From Chamaecrista fasciculata (lineage: Eukaryota; Streptophyta; Magnoliopsida; Fabales; Fabaceae): a stretch of DNA of 64,000 nt. The number at the start of each line of letters is the position of its first letter. Within the stretch, counting starts at the first letter, position 1. Both the position numbers and the translations under genes were made by a program. Location of the stretch: the NCBI GenBank assembly GCA_003254925.1, contig QANZ01034463.1, positions 155,332 to 219,331 of the forward strand, in the 5' to 3' direction. Below the pieces are notes generated by a model, which had not been told where the DNA came from, ran no database searches, and saw nothing but the letters and a program-made list of their open reading frames with translations. Below, in pieces: positions 39,403 to 52,156 of the stretch.

Positions 39403-41328
39403 CTAATATCTTAAATTTTGCTAATGCATTTGCTCCACTAGAGCTCACCTTCATATGTCCATCTCTTCTAGACGAACTCTAAGAATAGTCATCGCTAAAC
39501 GACGGACTTTACCTTCTAAACTAATGTGCAAAAAATAACTTTTGAAGGAAAGAAAAATATTATTAAGTGGGTTTTCTCCCAAGATTGGAGCCCCATTTTC
39601 TAACATATGGAATAAACAATTGAAATGGTAAAGAAAAATTCATATTTATAAGCGTTGGGAATATTTTATATATATTATAATATTAGAGTGTGTCAAATAA
39701 AAGTCTCACATTGTCTAATTTAAAGATGAGCCAACTATATATATTAAGATGTGAAAAGAGAGGTAACTAAAATGCGTTTATGAGTATTAAAACAATTTAG
39801 TACGAACTTCGTGTCCAATGTCTCTTTGCTGGCTCATATAATATTCGACTTTGTGATAGGTTCATGAAAAAATCTGTATCAATTTACTGAATTCTTATCT
39901 TCTATTGTTTTGTGTCATTGTTGAAACAATAAGAGTTCGTTTGATCATAGGAAGTGCCTCTTCCGAAATTACAAAAGGGTTACAGAATAACTCTTAAGGA
40001 AAATATCCTTATAACGCAACTCAAACTAATTTTTGACATACAATTTTTATTCATAATATTCCCAACAATAAGAGAGTGAGAGAACTTATAAATCAAAACT
40101 ATATAATGTTGGAGGTTGGACTTAGTTTTGCTTGGTGCCATGATCAAGCCCACATACACTAAACCCTTATCGCCACCTTCTCTTTGAGTGACGTGTATGA
40201 GCACGTGCAACCTCTGATTGAGGTTGTTTTTTTTTCTTTGCGATCTTTTCAATATATATTAACTTATGATCCAATCAGACTCTCTTATTTAAACCACAAA
40301 ATCCAATAGATTTGATTAATAATTTGACATACAATTAATTGAATTAAATTGTTAATATTTGTACATATACATCTAACAATAAATTTATCATTTTTTTATC
40401 ATCATGCAATTACGCATACTTTTTACCATGATATGGTATTTTCTCATAAAAATCTCACGTTTCAATCACCAACTAACTGCCATTGTCATTTTTTATTATT
40501 TTTACCCTTCAAATTTGTAATTTTAATTGTTATTTCTTCTTTAAATTTTTTATTTTGACTCACTACTCCTAAATACATTTTGTTCTTTCTAATTTTTATT
40601 AATTAATAAAGATTTCTAAATCGCTCAAACTTAAACCCAATGTTTATTAATTTTTGTTGGTTAAACAAATATATTTTAACGACTCAATTAAAAACTACTT
40701 TAAATTGCTATGAAAAATTTGGTTTAAAAAATTGTTCAAAATCATCTAAAACGCCAAACAAACATCTATAAAGACACTCAAGAAAGCACTATATGTGGCG
40801 TTGGCCTAGCTAGTGTGGACATGGTTTTTCACGACCTACTATAGCCATTGCTTTTTGGTCAGTCTCACAGTCTTTAGCACACATTTAATGCCACAACTTT
40901 AAACAAGAGAAGGAAAATAATTGGGTTCATTATCATCAAGGTAAACTTTGAAGTTTGCCTAGTCTTCATGAGATTCTTCTTGGAAGTAGAGTAGGGTCAA
41001 TCGGATGGAAGAGAAGTGGATTTGATGCCATCCTTCAGAAAATATTTCCCACTAGGACGTTTATACATTTGGACCACAGTGTACTGTACTGCTTGCAATT
41101 ACAATGGACTTGTACAGATGTCATGTCCCTTTTGATTCTTTATATTCACAAATGGTGGGTTTGTTGCTTACAATGTGACCAACCAAAAGGAACACAAAAA
41201 GGTTTGGCGTTTTGTTATGAATGGCCTAAATCAAATTAATTTTAAAGAATGGGGACAGGTTTTAGAAACGGGACCAAAAGTTGCAAGCGAAGGGAATGTT
41301 GGATAGTATGGATATGTGATATGTGATA
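39403..41328. other. Gene-free AT-rich stretch
   Basis: I find no gene, RNA or clear repeat here. The short open frames lack protein-like composition. Confidence 0.5.
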
Positions 41329-42538
41329 TGTTAGAGATTATTTAACAAACGCAGCGGAAAGGGTAAAATAAAAATTTTTATAATCTCCTCCAAAGGATCC
41401 ACTACTTGTGTTTATACCAGAGAAAAAAGACGTTTACCTAAATCAGACGGTTGCTTTGAAAAATCGCAATTTCAAGAAGTCCACAAACTCGTATCCTTCC
41501 TCTGCCGGTGATCCACACGAACAGTTTGGCAGATACTCAGGTGCTAGCCTCCAATCTCTTCTCCAAGAGATTATGGGAACCGATCTACAATCTTTGAATT
41601 TCAAGAACACTTCTTGAAATATCCAAGAACCAATAGTATGGAATTTTTCTAAAAAATTCCTCACTAAAACTCAAGAGATGAGCACACTACCAAGAACCAC
41701 TTTCTTGGCCACACTCTCTAGAGTTTTCGCTTCTCTCTTTTCCTCACACACAAATCGCCCCTAAAACTCTAAGTTTAGGGTTAGTTCAAAACTTTCCCTT
41801 TTTCTCTTCCTAGGCTATGCACCTTTTCTCTTAGAATAATAGGCGACTTCCTCTCTGGTTTATAGGCGACTTGTTTGTGCTTTTATAGAGTCTCCATTCC
41901 TCATTTTAGGGAATCACCAAATCTTGATTATAAGATTACATTGATATTATAATTCAAAATTGAGAGGCAATCTCAATTTAAATTTCAAGATCATATCTTA
42001 ACTTAAAATTCAAAATGCATTTTCGAAATTCAAAATGCAAGATCAAATCTTGCATTTGAATCTTGAAGAACTCGCCCCCTCCTAGTGGTTTTATAGGAAT
42101 TTAATAAATAAGATAACAATCCTAACTCTTTGGAAGTTATAACCAACTTATTAATATCCTTAACAAATTGAATTAAAATATTACCCTAATATCTTAATTC
42201 AAATTAAAATCTTGAATTCAAATTAACAAAATCATATTTCATTAATTAATTCAAGAGTGAGGCGCCACCCTCCGCTTGTTATCCAATATTAGAGAATTTA
42301 ATAAATCAACAATCCCCTAACTCTCAGGAGACTTAGTCAATTCATTATTCCCCAATATTTTAAACAAGAATTCAATTGTAAATAGATTACTCAAATTAAC
42401 TATTTAACAATTAATATATGTAAACTTGTCTAACAAATTTAAATATCACAAATGTAGATTTTATTTAAGACAAGACTTCATGTCCTAAGACATTCAACTA
42501 TATCTTAAATTGCGTCACTAATTAAAGTGACTCACGAA

Positions 42539-43486
42539 TTAAACCCTAATTTGTGTCCCATAACAGTATCTTGATCCTGCTCATGTGTGACCCAACAGGC
42601 CTCATGTGAAATTGGCAGCATGCCATCTCTATGACTCACAAGTCGAGAGCGGACCCTAGCAAGTCATCACGACTACCCAAAACACGTGAGTTATCGTTTT
42701 AACATAAACGACTTAACCTTAGTACCACCTTGTCATAATCTCTATTGTCACACGATATTTTGGTCATGGATAAGGCATGGGAAAGTCATCATTGTAATCC
42801 AAACCATAACTTTCTCGATTCCTTGAGTTAGTCCCATTACCCTGTGTGGCCACACATTCCTTGGACAAACTCATCGAGGGGCCCAGTCAAATATCTCTCA
42901 ACTTAAGGAGGGACAAAATTCCTTTTTGGTCAACTACATTCCTCAGCACGGCAAACAACTAAACCCGTACCTAGCCTGTATGGCTACCCTGTTACGGGCA
43001 ACGTTGGACTAGTTAAACCCTAATTCGTGTCCCATAACAGTATCTTGATCCTGCTCATGTGTGACCCAACAGGCCTCATGTGAAATTGGCAGCAAGCCAT
43101 CTCTATGACTCACAAGTCGAGAGCGGACTCTAGCAAGTCATCACGACTACCCAAAACACGTGAGTTATCGTTTTAACATAAACGACTTAACCTTAGTACC
43201 ACCTTGTCATAATCTCTATTGTCACACGATATTTTGGTCATGGATAAGGCATGGGAAAGCCATCCTTGTAATCCAAACCATAACTTTCTCGATTCCTTGA
43301 GTTAGTCCCATTACCCTGTGTGGCCACACATTCCTTGGACAAACTCATCGAGGGGCCCAGTCAAATATCTCTCAACTTAATGAGGGACAAAATTCCTTTT
43401 TGGTCAACTACATTCCTCAACACGACAAACAACTAAACCCGTACCTAGCCTGTATGGCTACCCTGTTACGGGCAACGTTGGACTAG
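42539..43486. repeat. Two-copy tandem duplication, period 474 bp, inside the LTR
   Basis: Copy 1 is 42539-43012 and copy 2 is 43013-43486, both opening ttaaaccctaatt(t/c)gtgt and closing acgttggactag. Only scattered single-base differences separate them, so the duplication is recent relative to most repeats here. Confidence 0.92.
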
Positions 43487-43851
43487 GCCAAAGTTCAGCA
43501 TCTACAACGCCGGAATAATGAAGACCTCAGGTCTAAGGGTATCGTGACAGGTGTACAGGAGAGGCTAGCTCATGACTAAAACCATGCAGGACTCTCCGGG
43601 TCGGTCCAGCAACTTGTAACCTATTATATAATTGCACCATGACTCTCGAGAAGCATCACATGCGTGTATCTCTATACACCGAAGTCATGCTGATCTTAGT
43701 TCATTCACGTTCCCACGTGAATAATCGACCAGGGACAGTTTAGAATAATTATCACATAATTAATCAAGGATTGTTATCACAGTAAACATGCTAATAATAT
43801 GATAACGACATAATTTATCATTCATAAATCAGTCAAACAATATGTTCATAC

Positions 43852-43887
43852 ATATAAAATGATTGGCCCATATAAAATGATTGGCCC
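43852..43887. repeat. Perfect 18-bp tandem repeat near the LTR end
   Basis: atataaaatgattggccc is present twice, directly adjacent (43852-43869 and 43870-43887). Confidence 0.9.
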
Positions 43888-44403
43888 TAGGGCACAATCT
43901 CCATCATGATATGGATAATGGATGGATACAATAGGATAGTGCGTGGTACATGCATAATAAGTGCATGATAAATATATGAAAGAGCTATAATATAATATTA
44001 ATTGTTTGTAGGAGCATCCAGTGTGAAGTTGTTACACAATTGCTTGTTCTTTTCGTGATTTCTAGCTTTTGTTGCTCACCTCTGCTTCTCTTTTCAATGC
44101 CCAGTTTCATTTTTACGTATCAAAATTCGTGAATCCATTTTATAATCAAATTGATGTTATGCAGAAATAATTGAGCAATAAAGATATACTCTTTGTCAAT
44201 TCTATTTCCCAAAGCTTTATCTATGGAAGAATAATAAATGGTTAATTAGTTGGAATAATTATTATTTTACACAGAAATGTAGATTAGTTCTAGTAATTAA
44301 GTGCACCCAAAAAGGAAAAAGGCAGTAATCTCTATGGCCAAGACACACTTTTCTAATTGTTAATTGGTAATTTGGTATGTAGGGATATGCTTCCTCCTTT
44401 TTC

Positions 44404-44607
44404 ATGAATCTAATGATAGCATCCAATCACAATGGAATTTGCACCACACATTCCCTTTCCAAGTTTCAACTCATAGCAAATCCCATCTCAAATCATCCAT
44501 ATGCCTCGGCTGCAGTAAATATTCCACAGCAAGAACGAAGTCAACAAATGCTTGAACAACAAGAACCATACTTGATGCATCCTAAGTGGTGGTCATACCC
44601 CACGTAA
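44404..44607 (+). pseudogene. Possible orphan 3' exon or gene remnant
   Basis: This frame encodes a polar, Gln-rich C-terminus (ERSQQMLEQQEPYLMHPKWW) ending in a stop and preceded by an acceptor-like tatgtag at ~44383. Its composition is protein-like, unlike nearby frames, but I recognise no family and no upstream exons. It could be chance or the leftover last exon of a transcription-factor-like gene. Confidence 0.2.
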
Positions 44608-44743
44608 TATATATCCACATATCACATTAATATATATTCTGCTTCTTCATTCTCATCTCTAAGTCTCGGTTTTTTATTTTTTGAACCAACGGTTCAGTCC
44701 CTGCATGCTTACTTGCATTTATTATATTTTCTCAATTAGAGAA

Positions 44744-45590
44744 GGTCAAAGGGTCCTTTTGGCCATAAATGTGCATCCTTATGTTCATCTTGGTCCTTTA
44801 TATTTTAAAAGATTCACATTGGTCCTAAATATTTGCAATATGTTTCATTTTGGTCTCAAACTATTGAATGCAGTTATATTTTTCTCGTTTTAAGTTCAAA
44901 TGTGATGAATTTAAAGCTACGTATTACTTTTGAAGAATATTCTATCTATCTAGTTAGGAACATTAGTAAACGAGGTCAAATCGTGTGCAGAAAGTATTGG
45001 CTTCTCATTTCACAATCAAATAAACGAAATTGGTCATATCTTTCTCATTTCAAGTTCGAATGACATGAGTTTGGAGCTACATGTTAATCTTAACGAGTTT
45101 CTTTTTCTTACTTAGAATCTTCAGCAAATGAATTAAATTCAAACTCAAAAGTGGATTAATTTGAAACCAATTTTTCATCTTATTTTTTTTTTAACTTTTT
45201 GGTTCCAACTCCACTTTCGAATTCTATTTGATCTTATTTGTTGACGGTTATAATTGGGCAGAAAATAAATTTGTTAAGAGTAACTTATGGTTCTGAATTT
45301 ATAGTATTAAAAATTGAAAAGAAAGAGATATGACCAACTTCATTTGTTTGACCGTGAAACGAATAACCATTTTTTGGATCTAATTTGACCTTATTTGTTG
45401 GCGAATTTAACTGGGTGGAGAAAATACTTTTCAAAAGCAACACATACATTTGAATTTAAAACGAAAAAAGTATGATCACATTCAAATAATAATAATAAAA
45501 TATTTTATTAATATTTAAGACCAAAATAAAATTATGAATCTTTTCAAACAAAGAAGATCAAAATAAAATCAGCATTTAAACCCTTTGGCC
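44744..45590. mobile_element. Foldback/TIR element with perfect 9-bp TSD
   Basis: attagagaa occurs at 44735-44743 and 45591-45599. The left end ggtcaaagggtccttttggc is mirrored by ...aaccctttggcc. The interior alternates arms with ggtcatat-type repeats. The size is 847 bp with no coding capacity. It is the same family as 1492-1996. A 9-bp duplication plus long arms fits a MULE-like element. Confidence 0.85.
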
Positions 45591-46621
45591 ATTAGAGAAT
45601 CAGACAAAACTTAATGATGTTACTGTAGCTGCAGTAGCTACAATTAATACAAAGTTACAAACTCATAGAATAATTAATGAACAGAATCATCAAATGAGGT
45701 GAAATCTGGAAGAAATCGAAACAACAGTTTCTTCATATATCATGACCCAAATGATTATATAAATTGTGGGGCCATAACTCCACACATGCGATGCTAACTC
45801 AATCATAGCAACATATATAGTGGGACGGTTGCATGTGTCCCAGCAGCTACAATTACAAACATGGTAGCCATGATTCACCTATTTAAATTTAACTTTAAAG
45901 TATACTATACTTGTGACATGTGTGATGTGAATGATCAAAATCATTAGCCACACAAACCAAAATGATCACGTTCATTGTATGTGTATGTGTGTCTCTCTCC
46001 TCTTTAATTTGAACTATATGGAGAATTCACTGTGATCGATACCATGTATCCGAATAATCTTTCTCTCACAAGTCAACCAATAATGAATACAGGGAGATAT
46101 CAGATAACGTTCATCATTTAGTCAACTTTAACCTCGTTGGTGAAGCGTACACAAAATGAATTATGAGAGTGTGAAAGGATCAGTCGTCACTCGAATGAAG
46201 AATATGAGTCAACATATAATATGTGTAGAGTACCGTAATGATCAAGTGAAAGAGTATATAGGAATAAAAAATAGAGAGTTTTCCTCGAAACGGAAAGAAA
46301 AAAAAAACATGATTCTGGATGCGAGAGCTAAGTTTTAGATGCAAAATAAATGCATGCTGATTTAACTGAATGATGTCACGCGATTTGATTTCCCTTCTTC
46401 TTTCAATAACATATATTCCCGCACCCAATAATGTCAATTCGTCAACGACAATTGTTGGCTGCCATAATATGCGTTTTTTTTTAAAAAAAAAACTATCATT
46501 CTATGTATCTATTTTTTAAATAAATACAGTGTTTGAGGACTAAAGGGTGTGTGGTCTCGAACTTTTCGTATATCTTTTCTAAGAATATTTCTCAACCACT
46601 TCAAATAATTATTAATATCTT

Positions 46622-46622
46622 G

Positions 46623-46683
<61 letters not shown>
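46622..46683. repeat. Compound (TA)n(GA)n microsatellite
   Basis: About eleven TA dinucleotides run directly into about nineteen GA dinucleotides. Confidence 0.95.
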
Positions 46684-46686
<3 letters not shown>

Positions 46687-46808
46687 TTCTTGCCACTCAA
46701 GCAACAAATAAGTGAATAACAAATACTGCATGAGAAATCATCAGAAATTGATACAACGTTAATAATTTTAGGGATAAGATCAGTGGTTGACGTAGAACAT
46801 CACTTGAA

Positions 46809-46871
46809 TTCATGCATATAATATGTTACATCATTTTGTGTTTAAATGATGTAACATATTATATGCATGAA
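46809..46871. repeat. Perfect 28-bp inverted repeat with 7-nt loop
   Basis: The arm 46809-46836 (starting ttcatgcatataatatg) is exactly complementary to 46844-46871, with a tgtgttt spacer. It could form a cruciform or a perfect RNA hairpin. It is too short for a normal MITE, and no target duplication was found. Confidence 0.9.
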
Positions 46872-46882
46872 GTATATTTTCA

Positions 46883-47020
46883 TTGATATGATGAAGTGAA
46901 GTTCCAACTATCAAAATTGTGTTAATTTCACCTAGTTTGAAACAAAAAACAAAAGTTCGACCAACCTATTTTTCCTGCATTATATTGATATGATGAAGTG
47001 AAGTTTCAACTATCAAAATT
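46883..47020. repeat. 36-bp direct repeat, 66 bp apart
   Basis: 46883-46918 and 46985-47020 (both ttgatatgatgaagtgaagt...) differ at one base. Confidence 0.85.
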
Positions 47021-48136
47021 TAAATTTGAATTAATTAACTAAATCAATTGAACTTTGAAAGCATATATAATTGACGATAGATGGTCTATCTTTTAAGAAA
47101 AATGGTGTCCCTAAAAGTTAGATTTTGAGGTTAATGTAAGACCAAAACAGAAATCTAACTATATTGATGGAAAGAATAATATTTATCTTGCAAGGGGATA
47201 ATGGGCCCTAGGAAACCAACAATTACAAGAAGCTGCGCCTACGAAAGTGGTGGGCCCAAAATCCATTTAAATTGGAATGGACTATTGGACTAATGGTCCA
47301 TTGCCCATTACGTGCTTAATTAGGATTTATGAGACACTGACTTAATACTCACCCATTGATGATTGTGTCGTTTATACTTTATATATACTTGTTCTTCTTC
47401 CTTTTCGTAGTTATTTTTTATTCTGTAGCTTTTGTTATAAGTTTCTGAAGTTTGATATGTGTAAAGTGTACACATGGTTTAGTAAGTTGTATGTTTTGTC
47501 CTGCCGTTTTTGCTTGTAAAACTCGTTCTCTCTCCTAGTTGAATACATTGTTTTTTTTCTTCTAAAAATTAAGAAAAGACAAAGCACAAAAAATAAATGT
47601 TGATAATTGAAATGTCAGGTATGAAGAAAAAAAGTATTCATTTATCGTTTTAAAAAATATATATTGATTTGACTTAACAACATTGATGTTGCCAAGCCGT
47701 GATGATGAACAGAGTTCGATAATATATAGAGGAAGAAAGAAAACATTTAGTAGTCAGTGTTCTGTCTCAACTCTCAACTATGGAGGGCCCTTTTAATTTG
47801 GCACAACAAGGAGACAAGAAGCATCAATAATATAATTATTTCGCTACACAGTAATATGAAAAATGAGTGTAATTAATTAAGAGGAGGATTAATGTAATGG
47901 CATTGGCACCTATGTCAGGGATCATTGTTAACACACATTATGTATTGATTGGCTAATGATTAAGTTTCTTTAATCCAAGTTGTGTATAATGAGGAGCAGC
48001 TAGATATCCGCAATCTAAGTCCACTAGACTTATCCAGCAGAGCATATCTCGTGACTCACAAGAGATGTTTTTCACGAGAACTTTCAAAAATATAAAAAAG
48101 AAAGAATACTCGATCGCTTGAAAGTTGAAAGCATAT

Positions 48137-48192
48137 CTTCAATTATTATTCTTTTTTTTTTTTTGGGGTTATGAAAATCGACTTCAATTATT
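48137..48192. mobile_element. Poly(T) micro-insertion G (34 bp) with 11-bp TSD
   Basis: cttcaattatt at 48137-48147 and 48182-48192 flanks a run of T followed by ggggttatgaaaatcga. This is the longest of the class. Read on the minus strand it ends ...ataacccc plus poly(A), close to the tail of the SINE at 10469-10676. Confidence 0.65.
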
Positions 48193-49410
48193 CTTCAAAC
48201 ATGCCATTATTCCATACACCACTTTTATAGGCTTCTAATTGCAAACTAATTCCGTAGCATGAGACAAAGGGATAGTCTATGCTCGATAGGACCATTTTCT
48301 TAGCTGTTCCTCTTTTGTCTTGTAGGAAGAACATTGACTAAGCTTGCGAGTCAAGACCTTGTCAAAATCCCCACTAACCCTTCATCATATATAGTCCATA
48401 GATTTGTTTCTTTAAGAAATCTATTTAATTATTGTTCATATGTCATTAATTCGCACCTCTCACAATTCTACTACCCTATAATTTCCTCAGTAAAAATTAG
48501 TCCTAATAGAAAAATGATATATATAAAGTCTAACTTTACTAATTATAAAAGCGAGGTGATATTATATATAAATAAAATGAGTGATTGGATAAACCTATAA
48601 TAAACATATAATAAAACTTATACGAGTTCTTTTTTTAAGAAATATTATAATTCAAAGTTACGCACTTTGGTAATTAAATAAACTGTCCTCAGGTGATCGA
48701 ATTGTATATATTATAAAATGCTAACATAAAGACAAAAGCTAAGTCTGATTACTTTTTAAAAAATGTAATCAAACTAAATAACTACAACATGTAATAATTA
48801 TCCTTTTTAATTTTCTATGATAAGGGAGGGCATTATTGCGTTTGTTGCACATTAAGTATGATTAATTTTCACTTTAGATGATTGTAATTTGTAAAGAAGC
48901 AACCCTCGATCGTGTCGACTTAATGCATTATATTAATAATATATATATATATATATATTGAAAAAAGAAAAATCTCTCAATTATTTATTTGGGAGTGATG
49001 TAGCTTTTAATAAACTCGTGATGATAACATGGTCTAGGACTCTAGGTTCTATGAACAAAGTTGCTTTTTAAAAAGGGCAAGATTTATATGCAGTTCTTTA
49101 TATGCTTGCTATAAGATTTTTCAATAAAAATATGACACATGACAAATTTGTTTTGCATAACCAATCATGATAGAAAGAAAGTATTAAATACAATTTTTTT
49201 GCACAATCAATCATTAAAGAGAGAAAATATAATTAAAACTTGTGATTGAAGAACCTCGTAACAAACATATAAGTTTTTTCTTTTTAAAAAGGGCAGAAAT
49301 AATGTTAACATAAATTCATTTAAAAAACGCTTTTGTAAGCATGATTCAATCAGTGTTTGCTGATAGTTCTTTTGTCGTTATGTAGAATAATGGTTTTCCT
49401 TGTTTCAAGA

Positions 49411-49460
49411 AGTCCGGAAAGTTTTTTTTTTTTTTTAATGTGAACAGTCCGGAAAGTTTT
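49411..49460. mobile_element. Poly(T) micro-insertion H (20 bp) with 15-bp TSD
   Basis: agtccggaaagtttt at 49411-49425 and 49446-49460 flanks a run of T plus aatgtgaac. The duplication is perfect and non-repetitive. Confidence 0.75.
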
Positions 49461-49804
49461 GTATTGAATTTGTATATATAAAAAAAGCAGCAATGAAAAA
49501 AAAAGCAGCAATGAAACTTCTTACTTTAATTTTCTTTTCCCTCATTAATCAATTTAGCAGTTATTGAATTGAATGGATGAACTTTTAAGATAAGAACCGA
49601 AGAAATGTGCGACTCTGCTGAGAAACTAATAAAAATATGTAAAAAAAAAAAAAAGAAGCTATACATATTACATAGAGAACAATGTACTAATAGTACTAAT
49701 ATGTTCAGTTAAATAAATAGGCTTTATTTAGAATTTTAAGTTTTGAAAATTCACAATTTTTTTAATAGGATTCTAAACGTAGATATTGTCAAACAAAAAG
49801 AAAA

Positions 49805-51774
49805 GGGTAAATTGCAATTTGGTACCCTGTGGTTAGGGGCGGTTCTCCTTTGGTACCCTGAAAGAAAAATTTTTGCATTGTGGTACCCCGTGGTTTGCTC
49901 CGTTAGCGATTTGGTCCCCTGAGGTTTTTTTCTGTTAGGATTTAACGGCAAATGTACGTTAAAATGTCAAAAATCTCCCAAAAAGTTTTTTCTTATGCGT
50001 TTAAGTCCTTTCCTTTTACTAAAAGGGATCAAAACATAAAGAATTAATTATAAAAGGGTCTTTAGAATTCTAATATTATAGATTTTTCTCCTTTTCATAA
50101 GATTTCTTTTGAATAGGTCCTGATTTAATTACACTTTAATCCCAAAAGTTTATGATCTTTATCAAAATAGTCCTTAGAACCTCAAAAGACAAATGAGCAT
50201 CTATGATTTATCAAAAAATCCCTATATTCAACTACAATTTTCATTCAAGTACACTACAAACAAATCAAAACCCCCAAATTTTTCCAAAATCAAGCCCCAC
50301 AAATCAAAAACCCTCTCAACAACAAAATCAACATCATCAACAACCAATTTCTTCATACCCTAAGGAATCAAAATTCAAAACTAAGGAATTCAATTTCTTC
50401 CTCAATTTTCCAAAATTTGGCATAATTGGTCCCTCGAAAGTTTTTTGTCCATTTTTCCGTTGAAAAAAAGAAAAAAAATAAATTTTATTTTGATCCCTCA
50501 ATTTTCCAACAAATTTCACTGCTAGTCCCTCTTTAATTTCCATCCAATTTTTTCATTAACCTAAAGAAAAAATTGGTTTACATTCTCCAAAAGTTTTATT
50601 TTTTGAATTAAGGTCCTTTCTTTTTATAATAGGACTAAAATGTAAGAAAAAATGAATAAATTAAAATTTAAAATAATTTTGACCAAAAACCCACGCAAAT
50701 TGGCTCTCCTTCTTCGATACCATCCCTTCCACTTCTTCGTCCCTCTCAATTCTCTGACGCCGCCACCGGAATCCGCCACCGACCTTGACTTCATCATCAT
50801 CGCCGACTTTCTATTTACGCTTCCGCTCTCATCCTCAACCATCGCGCACTCAGAATCCTGTTCTGCTCCTCCCTTCCGATTGCTCTTCGGTGGCTTGAAC
50901 ATCGACAAAAACCACCTCGCCGACCTACTCCTGCTCAGACCGGCGGAATGCTTGGCCGTTGCGCCGCCATGATCAGATTCCCTCTCGGCGGCGTTGTAGC
51001 GCGATCTCGACCGGAGAAACAAAATGGCGAGGGACCTGAATCGCTTCAATCCGACGTCGGAGTCGCCGTCGAAGAGGTTATGAACGCCATTGAACTTGAT
51101 TTGAGGATCTATCCCACGGTAGTGAGGGAAGAAGGAGAAGAAGAACGATTCTGTGATTGGAGAAGAAGAACAGTCGATTTGGGTGGGTTCTTTTTATTTA
51201 TTTTTTTTTGGGAAAATTGTTTCAAATTCGGACCAATTATGCCAAATTTTAAAAATTTAAGGAAGAAATTGAATTCCTTAATTTTGAATTTTGATTCCTT
51301 AGGGTACGAAGAAATTGGTTGTTGATGATGTTGATTTTGTTAGAAGGATTTTGATTTGTGGGTCTTGATTTTGGAAAAATTTGGGGGTTTTGATTTGTTT
51401 GTAGTGTACTTGAATGAAAATTGTAGTTGAATATAGGGATTAAAGTGTAATTAAATCAGGACCTATTCAAAAGAAATCTTATGAAAAGGAGAAAAATCTA
51501 TAATATTAGAATTCTAAAGACCCTTTTATAATTAATTATTTATGTTTTGATCCTTTTTAGTAAAGGGAAAGGACTTAAACGCATAAGAGAAGACTTTTTG
51601 GGAGATTTTTGACATTTTAACTAACATTTGCCGTTAAATCCTAACAGAAAAAAACCTCAGGGTACCAAATCGCTAACGGAGCAAACCACGGGGTACCACA
51701 ATGCAAAAATTTTTCTTTCAGGGTACCAAAGGGGAACCGCCCCTAACCACAGGGTACCAAATTGCAATTTACCC
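49805..51774. mobile_element. Pack-MULE-like TIR element with perfect 9-bp TSD
   Basis: The left end gggtaaattgcaatttggt and its inverted copy at the right bound a 1,970-bp element. aaaagaaaa flanks both sides (49796-49804 and 51775-51783). The inverted arms extend ~630 bp each (to about 50433 and from about 51231). The core (about 50690-51180) is clearly more GC-rich and looks like a captured gene fragment. There is no transposase, so it is non-autonomous. Confidence 0.88.
50624..51150 (-). pseudogene. Captured gene fragment inside the Pack-MULE candidate
   Basis: On the minus strand a frame runs without a stop from about 51120 through GVHNLFDGDSDVGLKRFRSL and SRSRSARWFLSMFKPPKSNR to MKSRSVADSGGGVRELRG. 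The codon composition and GC content differ sharply from the AT-rich arms, and a pyrimidine-rich leader-like stretch precedes it. This resembles a host exon carried by a transposon. I do not recognise the parent gene. The last residues run into the arm sequence. Confidence 0.5.
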
Positions 51775-51850
51775 AAAAGAAAAAGATTCTAAGTATAGAG
51801 ACTTCCGGCAAGTATCAATTGGTTCAAGCAAATTGTTTAACATAATTCAT

Positions 51851-52156
51851 TTAAAAGTAAGGTAAAATTAAACACAGTATAAACAAAAACACAGTAAAAT
51901 AATTAAATCCCTCCCTAGCATCAACAAGAAATCTTGTAAGAACATCAACTGACGAAGATGGGGGGTTTGCAACCCATCCAAGAGGACCCATCTTCGTGTC
52001 AGACAAATTGGCAAGACAATCAGCTGCCAAGTTAACGGATTTAGGGATCAAACTAAAGCTACAATCATCTAAATAATTGGAAACACAAAAAAAACAGACC
52101 AGACTAGATCCATAACGCCTCCGCCACAAAACCCGCCGCAAAAAAAACGGACACAA
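51851..52156 (-). pseudogene. LINE-type RNase H C-terminal fragment
   Basis: The translation FSLIPKSVNLAADCLANLSD followed by GWVANPPSSSVDVLTRFLVD matches the end of the RNase H-like domain in plant L1-type LINE proteins (N-x-A-AD-x-LA motif). Only this terminal piece is present; no reverse transcriptase is next to it. It starts 77 bp beyond the Pack-MULE right end. Confidence 0.6.

Larger units (their letters stand above)
41329..43906. mobile_element. Large solo LTR, 2,578 bp, TSD tgata
   Basis: It begins tgttagagatt and ends aatctccatca, giving TG...CA and an imperfect inverted terminus. tgata flanks both sides (41324-41328 and 43907-43911). The early motif aacaaacgcagcggaa and the end ccctagggcacaat resemble plant Copia LTRs (from memory). 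There is no gag/pol and no partner LTR. A 474-bp tandem duplication sits inside (42539-43486). Short frames at 41408-41664 are not genes. Confidence 0.8.
45591..49804. other. Gene-poor intergenic stretch
   Basis: No gene is recognised. Visible features are a TA/GA microsatellite, a perfect hairpin, a 36-bp direct repeat and two poly(T) micro-insertions, each listed separately. Confidence 0.5.

Noticed and set aside
49482..49516. aaaaagcagcaatgaaa present twice
   Set aside because: The two copies are essentially adjacent (one spare base), so this is a simple tandem duplication without an insert.
50203..50543. Asn/Gln/Lys-rich frames in the MULE arm
   Set aside because: They are shadows of the AT-rich inverted arm and recur in the opposite arm.
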